Shown piece after piece: positions 8,128 through 18,176 of a stretch of DNA of 64,000 nt (position 1 is its first letter; the number at the start of each line of letters is the position of its first letter). The stretch is from positions 558,001 through 622,000 of the forward strand of contig NZ_JBFEFI010000001.1 of NCBI RefSeq assembly GCF_040717535.1, written 5' to 3'. Origin of the DNA: Thalassoglobus sp. JC818 (GTDB lineage Bacteria > Planctomycetota > Planctomycetia > Planctomycetales > Planctomycetaceae). The translations under genes were made by a program, and so were the position numbers. A model generated the notes under the pieces. It saw only the letters and a program-made list of their open reading frames with translations. It was not told where the DNA came from and made no database searches.

Positions 8128-9552
8128 CTATTTTCGTTTAGGTCGCACGAAGTGTGTTGCCTGAGCGTAAGCACCTTCGGCAGACTCCATAATCGTCTCC
8201 GACAGTGTTGGGTGAGCGTGAATACTCTCAGCCAGATCACGGGCAACAGTAGCTGTCTCAACCGCCAACACACCTTCAGCGATCAATTCGCCTGCTCCAG
8301 GACCGACAATTCCCATTCCGAGAATGCGATCGGTTTCAGCATCGACGATGAGCTTCGTGATTCCTTCCGGTCGACCGATTGTCTGAGCACGGCCAGAAGC
8401 TGCCCATGGGAACCGGACGACGTTGATGTTCAGTCCCTGTTCTTTGGCCTGACTTTCAGTGACTCCGCACCAGGCAACTTCCGGATCTGTAAAGACAACA
8501 GCGGGAATTGCCACGTTATCGAATTCTGCAGGTTCACCGAGCAATGTCTCGACAGCCACTTTGGCTTCGCGTGTCGCTTTGTGGGCGAGCATCGGCTCTC
8601 CAGCGACATCTCCAATCGCCATGATCTTGGAATCCGCAGTCCGCATGTTGCGGTCGACTTCAATGAACCCACGTTCGGTCACTTTGACCGAAGTCGTCTC
8701 CAGGCCGATTCCGTGACCGTTTGGAATTCGTCCGACTGAAACAAGAACGCGATCGAAGGTCTGAGGTGTTTCAACGCCTTTGCCTTCGAATTCAGCAACA
8801 ATTCCATCGTCCGTTGCTTTCAGCGAGTTCAGCTTAGTGCTCGTGTAAATCGCCCGAAACTGCTTGTCGAGCCGTTTTCGCAGGGGCTTCACGAGATCTC
8901 GATCGGCCCCGAGAAGAATGTCGTCAGCCATTTCGACGACGGTCACTTCCGAGCCCAGAGCAGAGTAGACAGATCCCATCTCCAGACCGATATAACCTCC
9001 GCCGACCACCAACAGCTTCTTGGGAATATCTGGAAGAGAAAGCGCGCCCGTGGAATCCATGACGCGGTCATCGCCGATGTCGAGGAACTTCGGGAATGCG
9101 GGTCGAGAGCCGACAGCGACGATGCAGTGATCGAAAGTCAGTTCCGATTCTGTCCCATCGGGAGCTGTCAGTTTAAGCGTCGATGAATTCAGAAATTCGC
9201 CGCGAGCCTGCACGAGTTTGACACCTCGAGCATCGCACAGTTGTTTGATTCCCCCGGTCATTTTCGTGATGACGGAGTCTTTGAAATCTCGAATCTTGTC
9301 GAGGTCGATTTCCGGAGCTGTGAAAGTCAGTCCCCAATCCTTCGCTTCGTCTGCTTCATGAATCAGTTTAGCGAGGTGCAGCAACGCCTTAGAAGGAATA
9401 CATCCGCGATTCAGACAAACTCCACCCGGACGAGCATCCTGATCGACGAGAACAACCTGCATCCCGTGATCTGCAGCTTCGAAGGCAGCTGGATAACCGC
9501 CAGGTCCCCCTCCAAGAACGACGAGTTGAGCGTGATTTGAATCATTCGGCAT
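8128..9552 (-). CDS. lpdA: Dihydrolipoyl dehydrogenase
   Basis: FAD-dependent E3 component of 2-oxoacid dehydrogenase complexes or of the glycine cleavage system; reoxidises dihydrolipoamide with NAD+. From the ATG at 9552 the protein has 474 residues, the normal length; an in-frame TTG 13 codons upstream is less likely. Visible features: FAD-binding [13 protein letters not shown] (residues 11-23), the redox disulfide [11 protein letters not shown] (C46 and C51), NAD-binding [15 protein letters not shown], the second FAD segment [17 protein letters not shown], and the C-terminal HAHPTLSE with the catalytic His-Glu. No E1 or E2 gene is next to it. Confidence 0.95.
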   Translation of the reverse strand: MPNDSNHAQLVVLGGGPGGYPAAFEAADHGMQVVLVDQDARPGGVCLNRGCIPSKALLHLAKLIHEADEAKDWGLTFTAPEIDLDKIRDFKDSVITKMTGGIKQLCDARGVKLVQARGEFLNSSTLKLTAPDGTESELTFDHCIVAVGSRPAFPKFLDIGDDRVMDSTGALSLPDIPKKLLVVGGGYIGLEMGSVYSALGSEVTVVEMADDILLGADRDLVKPLRKRLDKQFRAIYTSTKLNSLKATDDGIVAEFEGKGVETPQTFDRVLVSVGRIPNGHGIGLETTSVKVTERGFIEVDRNMRTADSKIMAIGDVAGEPMLAHKATREAKVAVETLLGEPAEFDNVAIPAVVFTDPEVAWCGVTESQAKEQGLNINVVRFPWAASGRAQTIGRPEGITKLIVDAETDRILGMGIVGPGAGELIAEGVLAVETATVARDLAESIHAHPTLSETIMESAEGAYAQATHFVRPKRK

Positions 9553-9924
9553 GACGGTTCTTTCTGCAACGGTGGTCGAAGTTCGACACAATAAAGCATC
9601 ATTTCGCCGAGGGAAAGTTAGGGCCCGATCCAGAACCTCTTTTCCGACAAAGAAGTCCGAACAGATCGAACTCCTCCGATGAAATCTGGCCCTGAAGATT
9701 GAAGTTCACAATCAGCCTCCCCGATAATGGAACAACCTGAGCCGAAGTCAGCAGCCCGAGATCTTTGAGCAGCGGACCACGAGCTGTGGACAGTGCTCAA
9801 TACACGCTGCCAGAAAAGTGCCCCCAATCCTGAACATGACTGACGGCATTTTGTCAGCTGCAGTTCAAATCACGCAAAGAGATACTCACGACCCCATTGA
9901 GTCGAAAGTCGATCGAGGACGAAT
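9553..9924. other. Divergent intergenic region lpdA-glpK
   Basis: 372 bp with no convincing coding frame, RNA or repeat. It should contain the promoters of both divergent genes; I cannot point to a clear site. Confidence 0.5.
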
Positions 9925-11415
9925 ATGAAATACCTGTTGGCGCTTGATCAGGGAACCACATCCAGTCGAGCGATCGTCTTCGATGAACAGGGAAATGCTG
10001 CGTCATCAGCTCAACAGGAGTTCGAACAGATCTTTCCCTCCCCGGGACACGTCGAACACGATCCTGAAGCCATCTGGAAATCTCAGATCGAAACGGCGAA
10101 ACAGGCTCTCGACACGGACGCAATTCCGGATTCGGAAATTGCCGCCATTGGAATCGCCAATCAACGGGAAACGGTCGTTCTTTGGGACAAAAAATCGGGG
10201 CAACCGGTTTGCAATGCGGTCGTCTGGCAGAGCCGTATCACAGACCCGATTTGCAAGCGATTGAAAGCTGATCAACTCGACAGCTTAATTCGATCGAAAA
10301 CCGGTCTCGTGATTGATGCGTATTTCTCCGGCACAAAAATCCAATATTTGCTCGACAACATTTCAGGCCTGAGAAGACGTGCAGAGCAGGGGCAAATTCT
10401 CTTCGGAACGGTCGACAGTTTTCTCATTTGGAGACTCACGAACGGTCGAGTGCATGCGACAGACGTCACCAACGCATCGCGCACAATGCTGTTCAATATT
10501 CACACTCAGGAGTGGGACCGTGAACTGCTGGACCTCCTCAAAATTCCGGAATGTATGCTTCCGAAAGTGACTCCTTCCTCGGAGATCATTGGCCACTCGG
10601 ATCCTTCAATCTTCGGCAGGGAGATTCCGATCGCTGGATGTGCAGGCGACCAACAGGCAGCGACGTTCGGACAGGCGTGTTTTTCGCCCGGCGATGCCAA
10701 GAACACGTATGGAACCGGTTGTTTCATGCTCTTGAATACCGGTGACCAGGCAGTGACGTCTGAGCTTGGGCTTCTGACGACGATCGGTTGGAAGATTGGA
10801 GACAAAACGACCTACTGCCTCGAAGGGTCAGTTTTTATCGCCGGGGCAGTGGTCCAGTGGCTGCGTGATGGGCTTGGGATCATCGAAGAATCGTCCCAAA
10901 TCACAGAGTTGTGTAAGACTGTCCATGACAACGGCGGCGTCTACTTCGTTCCTGCCTTTGTCGGACTGGGAACTCCATATTGGGATTCATCTGCTCGCGG
11001 TACGATCATCGGAATCACACGCGGAACGACCTCTGGACACATCGCCCGGGCTGCCATTCAATCAATGGCATTTCAGTCGATGGATGTCCTTGACGCGATG
11101 CAGCAGGAGTCGGGAGTCAAACTGACTCGCTTGAAAGTCGACGGTGGTGCCACCGTGAATAATGCACTTCTCTCATTTCAGGCGGGCTTGTTGGGCGTTC
11201 CGGTGCTTCGCCCCAAAATTCAGGAGACGACCGCTCTTGGAGCGGCATTCCTGGCTGGACTTGCTACGGGAGTGTACGCCGACATGAACGAGATCGCGCA
11301 ACACTGGTCTCTTGACCGCGAGTTTCAACCGGCGATGCCTGTCAGTCAGCGTGACAATCTGTCATCCGACTGGCATCATGCAGTCCGAGCCGCGAGAGGC
11401 TGGATTCGCGACTAG
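9925..11415 (+). CDS. glpK: Glycerol kinase
   Basis: FGGY-family cytoplasmic kinase that converts glycerol and ATP to glycerol 3-phosphate. 496 residues, as usual. The phosphate-binding loop DQGTTSSR (residues 8-15), AIGIANQRETVVLWD, CAGDQQAATFGQ, NTYGTGCFMLLNTG and GGVYFVPAFVGLGTPYWD are all in place, as is DGGATVNNALL near the C-terminus. No glpF or glpD gene neighbours it, so it appears to be a single-gene unit. Downstream is a 262-bp gap before the sheath-like gene. Confidence 0.97.
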   Translation: MKYLLALDQGTTSSRAIVFDEQGNAASSAQQEFEQIFPSPGHVEHDPEAIWKSQIETAKQALDTDAIPDSEIAAIGIANQRETVVLWDKKSGQPVCNAVVWQSRITDPICKRLKADQLDSLIRSKTGLVIDAYFSGTKIQYLLDNISGLRRRAEQGQILFGTVDSFLIWRLTNGRVHATDVTNASRTMLFNIHTQEWDRELLDLLKIPECMLPKVTPSSEIIGHSDPSIFGREIPIAGCAGDQQAATFGQACFSPGDAKNTYGTGCFMLLNTGDQAVTSELGLLTTIGWKIGDKTTYCLEGSVFIAGAVVQWLRDGLGIIEESSQITELCKTVHDNGGVYFVPAFVGLGTPYWDSSARGTIIGITRGTTSGHIARAAIQSMAFQSMDVLDAMQQESGVKLTRLKVDGGATVNNALLSFQAGLLGVPVLRPKIQETTALGAAFLAGLATGVYADMNEIAQHWSLDREFQPAMPVSQRDNLSSDWHHAVRAARGWIRD

Positions 11416-11677
11416 TCAACTTTCATTGTCGTTCGGCGTGTGCCTCGGCTCTCTTCTGCAATCGAACACAGCAGCCGGAATTGCGACACTGCTTTAGACG
11501 CTATGAAAAGCGTTCAACGAATCATTTCGAAATCGTGCATCGATCAGCGTGTCGCCTATGACGCAATGACCACAAAACGGTTAAGATCTAGAGGAGTTGA
11601 TTTGGAGGGCTGTGATAGACTTCAAAAGTGCCTCTGATCTCGCACAACCATTCTGAGAACCGTCTGGAGTCCCGTCA

Positions 11678-13171
11678 ATGTCTGTCACGCTGTACTCGGG
11701 AAACGAACTCCCGGACAAGAATCCGCCGCAGCTTGATCCATCGGCGCCTTTCCGAATTCTAGTCCTTGCTGATCTCGGCGCGACAAAGCCGTCCGCAAAT
11801 CCGATCGCCGTCGACTGTGACGATCTCGACGAAGCGATTCAAAAACTTGGCGTGCGAGCACAATTCCAGCTGGACGAAAACGGCCCCACTGTGAATGTCC
11901 CGATCAAGGCATTCGACGACTTTCACCCGGACCGACTCGTCCAGTCGGTCGAACTGTTCGACGCACTTCGGCTCCGCAGAAAACGGATGCTCGATCCCAA
12001 AACGTTTCGCGAGGAATTGGACTCGCTCAAGGAAACAGACGCTCCTTCACAGACTTCAACAACAGAGCAGAGCACCACCAGCACTGACGAGGCAGCGAGC
12101 CTGCTTGATCAAGCGGTCAATCTCACCCAGGCCAGACAGACTCCGCTCGAAGAACAGGTGCTTAACGATCAATTTGACTGGGACCAGTATGTTCGCCAAC
12201 TCGTCGCACCGCACCTCGTCGCCAAAGCCGATCCGAAACAGACCGAATGGATCGAACAGATCGATGAAGTGATCAGCCAAACAATGCGAAGAGTGCTGCA
12301 TCATCCGAAATTTCAAAGCCTCGAATCCACCTGGTCGGGAATTCGGTTCCTGACACAACGACTGGAAACCGGACGATCTCTGCAGATCGAAGTTCTGCAC
12401 CTCGAACTCGATGCCCTTCGTCAGCAACTCAAGGAGACCGATCAGCTTGAACAGACTTCGCTATACAAGCTGCTCGTTGAAACCCCATCGGCCGAGGGTG
12501 AGTCTCCATGGTCAATCGTCGTCGGTGACTTCGCTTTCAGTGCTTCTCTTGACGACACAACACTGCTGGCCAGGATCGCAAAGATCTGTCAATCAGCTGG
12601 CTCCACGTTTGTTGCAGGGGCAACATCCGAGGTCATCGGTTGCTCGAGTTTTGGAAGCTGTGTTGATCCAGACGAATGGACCGGGCTGTCTGAAGAGGAA
12701 TCGCAGCAATGGACTGCACTCAGGCAACTCTCCGCGACACGCTTCATTTGTGTAACGATGCCAAGGTTTCTTGGCCGCAGAGTTTACGGCTCTGAGACTG
12801 ATCCCATCGAGAGCTTTGCGTTCGACGAACTTCCTGATGGAAATGATCACGATGCCTATCTGTGGGTGAATTCCGCCTTCGCTGCTGCTTGTGTCATCGG
12901 TCAAAGCTACCTGGAAAACGGATGGGATCTTCAGGAGGCACTCGCAGGACAAATCGAACGACTCCCGCTTCACTACTACGATGATCAGGGAGAAGAAGTT
13001 CTGAAAGCATGCGGTGAACTATTTCTCGTTAATCGCGGGGCGGAGCGAATGGCTGCACAGGGGCTTTCAGTCTGTCGGTCATTGAAGAACGACGGGGCAG
13101 TTCGATTCGACGCGATCCGGTCGCTGTCTGATTCAGACTCACTGCTCCATGGAATGTGGAGTTCGCAATGA
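11678..13171 (+). CDS. Fused TssB-TssC-like contractile sheath protein
   Basis: Single 497-residue chain in which both subunits of the type VI secretion sheath can be recognised. Residues about 22-118 resemble TssB ([11 protein letters not shown], then [22 protein letters not shown]). A Ser/Thr-rich linker follows (121-140). Residues about 150-497 resemble Tss[73 protein letters not shown]. Canonical TssC runs on past this point to a C-terminal handle with an LPY...SR..HY motif; here the chain stops soon after the [13 protein letters not shown] and [12 protein letters not shown] region, so the handle appears shortened or missing. No tssJLM, tssK, Hcp, VgrG, ClpV or baseplate gene is nearby. 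The stop overlaps the next ATG by 4 nt. A complete T6SS elsewhere, or a different sheath-like role, cannot be judged. Confidence 0.75.
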   Translation: MSVTLYSGNELPDKNPPQLDPSAPFRILVLADLGATKPSANPIAVDCDDLDEAIQKLGVRAQFQLDENGPTVNVPIKAFDDFHPDRLVQSVELFDALRLRRKRMLDPKTFREELDSLKETDAPSQTSTTEQSTTSTDEAASLLDQAVNLTQARQTPLEEQVLNDQFDWDQYVRQLVAPHLVAKADPKQTEWIEQIDEVISQTMRRVLHHPKFQSLESTWSGIRFLTQRLETGRSLQIEVLHLELDALRQQLKETDQLEQTSLYKLLVETPSAEGESPWSIVVGDFAFSASLDDTTLLARIAKICQSAGSTFVAGATSEVIGCSSFGSCVDPDEWTGLSEEESQQWTALRQLSATRFICVTMPRFLGRRVYGSETDPIESFAFDELPDGNDHDAYLWVNSAFAAACVIGQSYLENGWDLQEALAGQIERLPLHYYDDQGEEVLKACGELFLVNRGAERMAAQGLSVCRSLKNDGAVRFDAIRSLSDSDSLLHGMWSSQ

Positions 13172-14289
13172 AACAACATCACCGCAGTCAACCTCTTCGC
13201 AAGGGACGAGTGCTCATGACGAACAATGCCCATCTCTCCTCCAATCATCCGCAGCGACATCGTTCTCTTCGCGAAAAAATTCAATTCTTGCGTGCGGTTC
13301 TTCTCGTTCTTGCAACTTTCGCCGCAACCCATCTTGGCCTCGAAAGAAGTGCGTTCGCACAGCCCGCCGACGATCCAAAAGAAGTTCAATATGCGATCGT
13401 CATTCACGGTGGAGCAGGGGGCATCCCGACTTCACCGGAATGGATTGAACAACGTACTCAGGTTCTGAACCAGGCTCTTGAGCACGGAACGACAATGTTG
13501 AAAGAGGGGCGGTCAAGTCTTGAGACCGTTGAAGCAGTCGTCCGAATTCTTGAAGACTCCGAGCACTTTAACGCCGGGCGAGGAGCGGTCTGCAACGCGG
13601 ATGGGAAGCACGAACTTGACGCCACAATCATGGACGGACGAAACCGTGCGACCGGAGCGGTTGGGGGAGTGAGCATCGTCAAGAATCCGATTTCACTTGC
13701 CCGACTGGTCATGACTGAAACCCCACATGTGCTGCTCGTCACCGCAGGTGCTGAGGACTTCGCCCGAAAGTTCGAAGAGGACACCTCGATCGAAATCGTC
13801 CCCAACACTTACTTCGCAACCGAACACCAGCAGCAAGCACTTGAGCGCACGAAAAAAGCTCTCGAGCAACAGGAAGATGATTCGATGGGGACAGTCGGCT
13901 GTGTCGCTTGGGACCAGTCCGGAAACATCGCCGCCGCGACATCCACCGGCGGACTGACGAACAAAGCGTTCGGTCGACTCGGTGATTCTCCCATCGCTGG
14001 GGCAGGGACGTTTGCAGACAACGCCACGTGCGGAGTCTCGTGCACCGGAGTTGGTGAGGACTTCATCCGCAATGCGATTGCCTACGATATCTCTGCACGC
14101 ATGAACTACAAAGGTTCATCGCTGCAGGACGCTGTCCGCGAGGTCCTAAACAGTACCGAACATCCGATTCGCGGAGGAGTGATTGCGATCGACCATGCAG
14201 GCCACATCGTCATCGGATTCAACACCCCCGGAATGAGTCGAGCGGCCGCTGATTCCAACGGCCGCTTCGAAATTCACGTCAAAGATTGA
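13168..14289 (+). CDS. Exported isoaspartyl peptidase / L-asparaginase (plant-type, Ntn-hydrolase)
   Basis: N-terminal nucleophile hydrolase that cleaves isoaspartyl dipeptides or asparagine after self-processing. Motifs: [44 protein letters not shown] with the nucleophile Thr (T242 from this start), [26 protein letters not shown] and [14 protein letters not shown]. The N-terminus has a basic stretch and then a hydrophobic segment ([14 protein letters not shown]) ending in SAFAQ, a likely signal peptide, so the enzyme is probably periplasmic. Two starts are possible: ATG 13168, overlapping the sheath gene stop as ATGA with GGAG upstream, or ATG 13216 with AAGGGA upstream. The overlap suggests translational coupling with the sheath-like gene. 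Confidence 0.88.
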   Translation: MKQHHRSQPLRKGRVLMTNNAHLSSNHPQRHRSLREKIQFLRAVLLVLATFAATHLGLERSAFAQPADDPKEVQYAIVIHGGAGGIPTSPEWIEQRTQVLNQALEHGTTMLKEGRSSLETVEAVVRILEDSEHFNAGRGAVCNADGKHELDATIMDGRNRATGAVGGVSIVKNPISLARLVMTETPHVLLVTAGAEDFARKFEEDTSIEIVPNTYFATEHQQQALERTKKALEQQEDDSMGTVGCVAWDQSGNIAAATSTGGLTNKAFGRLGDSPIAGAGTFADNATCGVSCTGVGEDFIRNAIAYDISARMNYKGSSLQDAVREVLNSTEHPIRGGVIAIDHAGHIVIGFNTPGMSRAAADSNGRFEIHVKD

Positions 14290-14311
14290 ATCGTTACTCA
14301 CTGACGGTCGA

Positions 14312-14346
14312 AACTAACTGCCGTTAGATTCTGAGACCAGTTAGTT
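14312..14346. terminator. Hairpin between convergent genes
   Basis: AACTAACTG (14312-14320) pairs with CAGTTAGTT (14338-14346), 9 bp with a 17-nt loop; the right arm includes the stop codon of the DUF3500 gene. No T-run, so termination is a guess from position. Confidence 0.3.
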
Positions 14347-15522
14347 GCTGTTGGTGCTCTCTTTCGAATGATGCTGTTCAAGGTGTTGCCTCAGCAGGTC
14401 TTTTCCGTAGTCGTTGCCGTTGGGCGTTCGAATGACCGCATGAATGTGATCTCGCGTCGGCTCAGATGTTCGAAACGGTGCAACGCGTCGTTGATGATCA
14501 AATTCAATCATGACGACCGGGCTTTGAATGCGGTAATAATAGACATCTTCGTCGCTGGTTCCTCCTACCCAGACAAACCGTGTGCGATCGAGATGCTCTT
14601 TCACTTCACTCATTTTTACGGCTGCATGTTCTGACCGCATGTTGCCGATGAACTCTTCAATGACAACTAGAAGAAGCTCCTTCTGCTCCGGTCGTAGCTC
14701 GGAGACCAAAAGCCCTTCTTCCGGAAGATCGATGTTGTCCTTGTAAGCTTCGCCAAGGTTGTTGTTGCCCGGTTTCGTTGACGAGACAACCGCTTTCGCC
14801 TTTTGATCGCTATCAAGAGACAAGACAAAATCGAGCCCTTTGTCCTGCGCAGCTTGCATCACTTCTGTTCCGGCGAATTTGCCGCTCGTTGCTCGAATCG
14901 GTTCGCTTCCCAGAAAGACTGGAGACATCACGACCTGATCGCCAAGCACAAAGTAATTGATCACCAGATGATGCCCGTCAACCTGCCATCCCCACGGTTC
15001 GCTTTCCGATGGATCGCCCATGATTGTGATCCAGTACAACCACTCCCCATATTCATCGTAATTGTCTGCAAGTTCCGCGAGTGTCCCGTTCAGCTTCATG
15101 ATGTCTTTCGACAACTTCAATCCGCGTGCGCTGAGACTTGCCTTCATCAGACCGAACGCCAGATTCCGCTGCTGCTCAGACATTTCGTCGAAGCCAACGC
15201 CCTGACGTGGTGGAGAGTGGCGATTGTCCCACTTTCTCCATTCGAGATCGTCGACTGGAAATGTGGTTTTCTCACGTTGAGGTTCGCTTAGGCTCGCAAG
15301 AAATGCGTTGGCTGCTTCGACGACTGGAGCGGTTGTTACTCCCGTCGATTCAATTTCGAAGAGCCCAGGTTCGATGTCTCCTCCAATCGAAACGCCACGA
15401 AACGGTTGCCCCAGTGAATCATCACCTCTTCCACGACCACGCTGTTGTGCCAGACTGACGATGCTCAACAACAGGATCACACCGACCACTGTGAGCACTG
15501 AAAATTGACGAACGATGACCAT
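14341..15522 (-). CDS. Secreted DUF3500 family protein
   Basis: 393 residues with a hydrophobic N-terminal signal segment (residues 8-24, VLTVVGVILLLSIVSLA) and then an Arg/Gly-rich start of the mature part. The body resembles the DUF3500 family: FLASLSEPQREKTTFP, NLAFGLMKASLSARG, WLYWITIMGDPSESEPWGWQVDGHHLVINYFVLGDQVVMSPVFLG and a late HIHAVIRTPNGNDYG segment. The family has no established biochemical role; the conserved His and Asp residues in the DGHH and HIH segments could bind metal, but this is inference. It is alone on its strand, converging with the asparaginase gene. DUF3500 proteins are frequent in planctomycetes, which supports the taxonomic reading. Confidence 0.85.
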   Translation of the reverse strand: MVIVRQFSVLTVVGVILLLSIVSLAQQRGRGRGDDSLGQPFRGVSIGGDIEPGLFEIESTGVTTAPVVEAANAFLASLSEPQREKTTFPVDDLEWRKWDNRHSPPRQGVGFDEMSEQQRNLAFGLMKASLSARGLKLSKDIMKLNGTLAELADNYDEYGEWLYWITIMGDPSESEPWGWQVDGHHLVINYFVLGDQVVMSPVFLGSEPIRATSGKFAGTEVMQAAQDKGLDFVLSLDSDQKAKAVVSSTKPGNNNLGEAYKDNIDLPEEGLLVSELRPEQKELLLVVIEEFIGNMRSEHAAVKMSEVKEHLDRTRFVWVGGTSDEDVYYYRIQSPVVMIEFDHQRRVAPFRTSEPTRDHIHAVIRTPNGNDYGKDLLRQHLEQHHSKESTNSN

Positions 15523-15979
15523 TGGGAATCCCCGACGATTGATGAGATGATAACGATGCTCTCACTCAACCCGCAGATTTCAAACTGGCTACTGCGAAGT
15601 TCTTCATCGAGCAAAGAACGCGAGTGAGATGACAACTTCAACATACCCTCATTGATGAGAGTTCCACAAGGTATCAGATGAAGACTCACACCGCTCCAGC
15701 TTGAACTTGCAAGGCGATTCCCCTACGTTCAATTTGTGTGGGCATTACTTTTCTGTGACATGGACACTCGATGAAACACAACTTCCCGTGTTCTCAATTC
15801 GACCCATCGGTGGTCGTATCGAACCGGGAATGACCGACCAGTCGATTTCATCTTGTTGTCGAATCGTGTTGTCAAATCAGATCGGTGCTAGGCTCGCATA
15901 CCAGTTGGGCCAAACGCCATTCTGCGAGCGGCTCTTCGCGTCTTGAATTCATCCCGACCTTCAAGTGCAGGAGAAGACC
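15523..15979. other. Divergent intergenic region
   Basis: 457 bp between the DUF3500 gene and the duplicated unknown gene. No credible coding frame, RNA or repeat seen; promoters for both genes are expected here. Confidence 0.5.
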
Positions 15980-16636
15980 ATGACGATACGCAACGGAATC
16001 TTCATCATCGACGTGGCAGCAATGAGCAGCGAAACACGTCGATTGATCTATCACGGAGAAGGAGCCATCTATCGGTTCTTTAACTCCACCGATCGTGCTT
16101 CACCGTTGCGGAAGAAGATTGAGATTCGAAACGCATACGACTCAGGTGCGCAAGCTGTTGATCAGATCTTGTACCCAACGATGTGTATCGACGTTGCCGT
16201 CGGTCCGACGACCGACCCGATGACGTTTCTGGAAGGAATCGAAGTCCTCGCAGAAAATCAAACAGCTGCCAATGAAGACATCAAAGGGATTTGGGAACTC
16301 GTCCGCGATACCGATGGAACGGTCTTAAATAACGACCGAAAATCCGGTCGTTTTAACTTTCCTCGATCGATCGCGGACAGCCACCTTCCCGTGATGCTTG
16401 CCGATCTCACATATTCCAGCGAAGACGCTATCTATCGAATCTTCAATACCGGAAAGCACACGTTCGAACTCTTCATCGCCGAGGACAAGAACAGAACAAA
16501 TGAGGTGTTTTCAACGGACGTCTTCTCGCGACAAGCAATTGACATTACGGTTAATGACATAAACCACCGCAAGGTCTTCGTGACTCGAAAGGCGACTTTG
16601 CAGCCAATCAAAGGCATCTTTGAACTTGTACGATAG
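15980..16636 (+). CDS. Unknown protein with internal duplication
   Basis: No family recognised. The 218-residue chain (ATG 15980, AGGAG at 15969-15973, 6 nt before it) consists of two related halves. Both open with AIYRxFN (residues 29-35 and 150-156), carry an IDxxV strand (70-74 and 187-191) and close with IKGIxELVR (101-109 and 210-218). The first repeat is longer by about 12 residues. There is no signal peptide or membrane segment, so a cytoplasmic, probably beta-rich protein is likely. It is a single-gene unit between a long upstream gap and a strong terminator. What it binds or does cannot be told. Confidence 0.7.
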   Translation: MTIRNGIFIIDVAAMSSETRRLIYHGEGAIYRFFNSTDRASPLRKKIEIRNAYDSGAQAVDQILYPTMCIDVAVGPTTDPMTFLEGIEVLAENQTAANEDIKGIWELVRDTDGTVLNNDRKSGRFNFPRSIADSHLPVMLADLTYSSEDAIYRIFNTGKHTFELFIAEDKNRTNEVFSTDVFSRQAIDITVNDINHRKVFVTRKATLQPIKGIFELVR

Positions 16637-16687
16637 ATGCCGCGAAAGGTGGTTGACCTTGTTACATCAATCACGGCAGTTGAAAAG

Positions 16688-16736
16688 AAAGACTCGTGAG
16701 ATCAATACGTGATCTCACGAGTCTTTTCATTTTATC
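16688..16736. terminator. Strong bidirectional intrinsic terminator
   Basis: Perfect 17-bp stem (16688-16704 with 16710-16726) and a 5-nt loop, followed on plus by TTTTCATTTTAT and on minus by TTTCTTTTC. It can end both the unknown gene (plus) and the FmdB gene (minus). Confidence 0.92.
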
Positions 16737-16948
16737 ATCGATGATCAAGAGCGGGACTCCGTCCCCAAACACAACTCCGTTTGTTCTAAGCACTCTTCGG
16801 TTGCCAACAAACTCAAATGAACCAATCGACTGGCAACCAGTTGATTTAGAACACGTTCAAATCTGGCTTGCACTGACTCGCACGAGCAAACACAGCTCTT
16901 TGAGGAACAAGACCGCCCAAGCAAGTGCATCGGAAAGAGCAACTTGCT

Positions 16949-17233
16949 CTAGTCGCTGGAAGATGAAGAGGGTTTCGAGTCTGACTTCGACTCCGACTTG
17001 GCAGGCTCTTTTGATTTCTTATCTGCAGCCGCGTCTTTCTTGTAAGAGTCAGATCGATAGTCCGTCTGATAGAATCCGGACCCTTTGAAGATAATTCCTG
17101 CACCGGGACCGATCATTCGCTTCGCGGTGTTTCGTCCACATTCAGGGCACTTGCGTTTTGGCTTCGCTTTGATCGATTCAAACGCTTCCCAAGTATGATC
17201 GCAGCTACTGCATTGGTAATCGTATGTCGGCAT
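16949..17233 (-). CDS. FmdB-family zinc ribbon protein
   Basis: 94-residue protein of the FmdB/putative regulatory zinc-ribbon family. It starts MPTYDYQCSSCDHTWE with C8 and C11, then KCPECG with C29 and C32, which together form a four-Cys zinc site. The segment AKRMIGPGAGIIFKGSGFYQTDYR is characteristic of the family. The C-terminal third is low-complexity Lys/Ser/Glu/Asp. The start was placed at ATG 17233 because homologues begin MPxYxYxC; an upstream in-frame extension is rejected. It lies 95 bp downstream of grpE on the same strand and could be co-transcribed with it. Function in this family is poorly known. Confidence 0.9.
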   Translation of the reverse strand: MPTYDYQCSSCDHTWEAFESIKAKPKRKCPECGRNTAKRMIGPGAGIIFKGSGFYQTDYRSDSYKKDAAADKKSKEPAKSESKSDSKPSSSSSD

Positions 17234-17328
17234 TGATGAACTCGTAAAAAACTGTGTTTGACTCAATGGGTGTTTGAACGCTTCACATTCAATGTGCTCA
17301 GTGGTTGCTGTTGCAAACACTTCTCAAA

Positions 17329-17901
17329 TTATTCGCCGGCTGGCTGCGAAGAGACAATCACTTTGCTCGGACGCAAAACGCGTTCGTGGAGCTTGTAGCC
17401 GCGCTCCAGTTCCTGAACGACCGTCATCGGAGGCACGCTGCCATCAGGTCTCTGTTGCAAAGCTTCATGAAAATTCGGATCGAACTGCTCACCCAAAGAA
17501 GCAATCGATTCCACTCCATGCCGCTTCAGAATTTCGTCAAACTGTTTGAGAACCATCTGCACGCCGGTTAACACATTCTCCGAGCTGTCATCGCTCCCAG
17601 CAGCATCGATTCCACGCTGCAGGTTGTCTAGGGCAGGCAGCAAGTCATAGAGAAGACCGTAGCTGGCGTATTTGCGTTCGTCGTCGCGCTCACGTGCGGT
17701 CCGCTTACGAAAGTTTTCCATTTCCGCAGCGAGGCGAAGAAACTGATCGCGAAACTCGTCTCGCTCGCGTTCTGCTTTGGCGAGAGGCGTTTCCACCACC
17801 TCTTCGACACTCTCGCTTGCGACCTCTTCCTCAGCTGAGGCTTGAGGTTGTTCCTCGAAGAGATCTTCGTCGTGGGTGCCTGGTGATTTGTCCTGTGACA
17901 T
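17329..17901 (-). CDS. grpE: Nucleotide exchange factor GrpE
   Basis: Cytoplasmic exchange factor that releases ADP from DnaK. 190 residues with an acidic, disordered N-terminus (residues 1-40), a long coiled-coil helix (about 42-85, containing RDQFLRLAAEMENFRKRT) and the C-terminal beta domain with FDPNFHEALQQRPDGSVPPMTVVQELERGYKLHERVLRPSKVIVS. Length and motifs are normal for GrpE. It follows dnaJ by 275 bp on the same strand, and the FmdB gene follows it. dnaK itself is 10 kb away. Confidence 0.96.
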   Translation of the reverse strand: MSQDKSPGTHDEDLFEEQPQASAEEEVASESVEEVVETPLAKAERERDEFRDQFLRLAAEMENFRKRTARERDDERKYASYGLLYDLLPALDNLQRGIDAAGSDDSSENVLTGVQMVLKQFDEILKRHGVESIASLGEQFDPNFHEALQQRPDGSVPPMTVVQELERGYKLHERVLRPSKVIVSSQPAGE

Positions 17902-18176
17902 GATCTGTATTGCTCTCCGAATTACGCTTCACCGCGATCATTCATTCGACCCGGCGAAATTATTCCATCGCTTAATTGTTTCGACGTTGCTGACCCTCGA
18001 TTTCGTGATTGAAAACTTGAATCGCAAGCAAGTTCCCGTTCAATCACACCCGTATTGGTCACCTCTCGTTGAATGTTGCCTTAATCTCTAACTGGCCAAC
18101 ACATCAGGAAAACGCTGTTGTTCGTGATCGTTAGAAATGGTTCTAACAGTTGCAGTCTGGACGATTAAGTCCGTTG

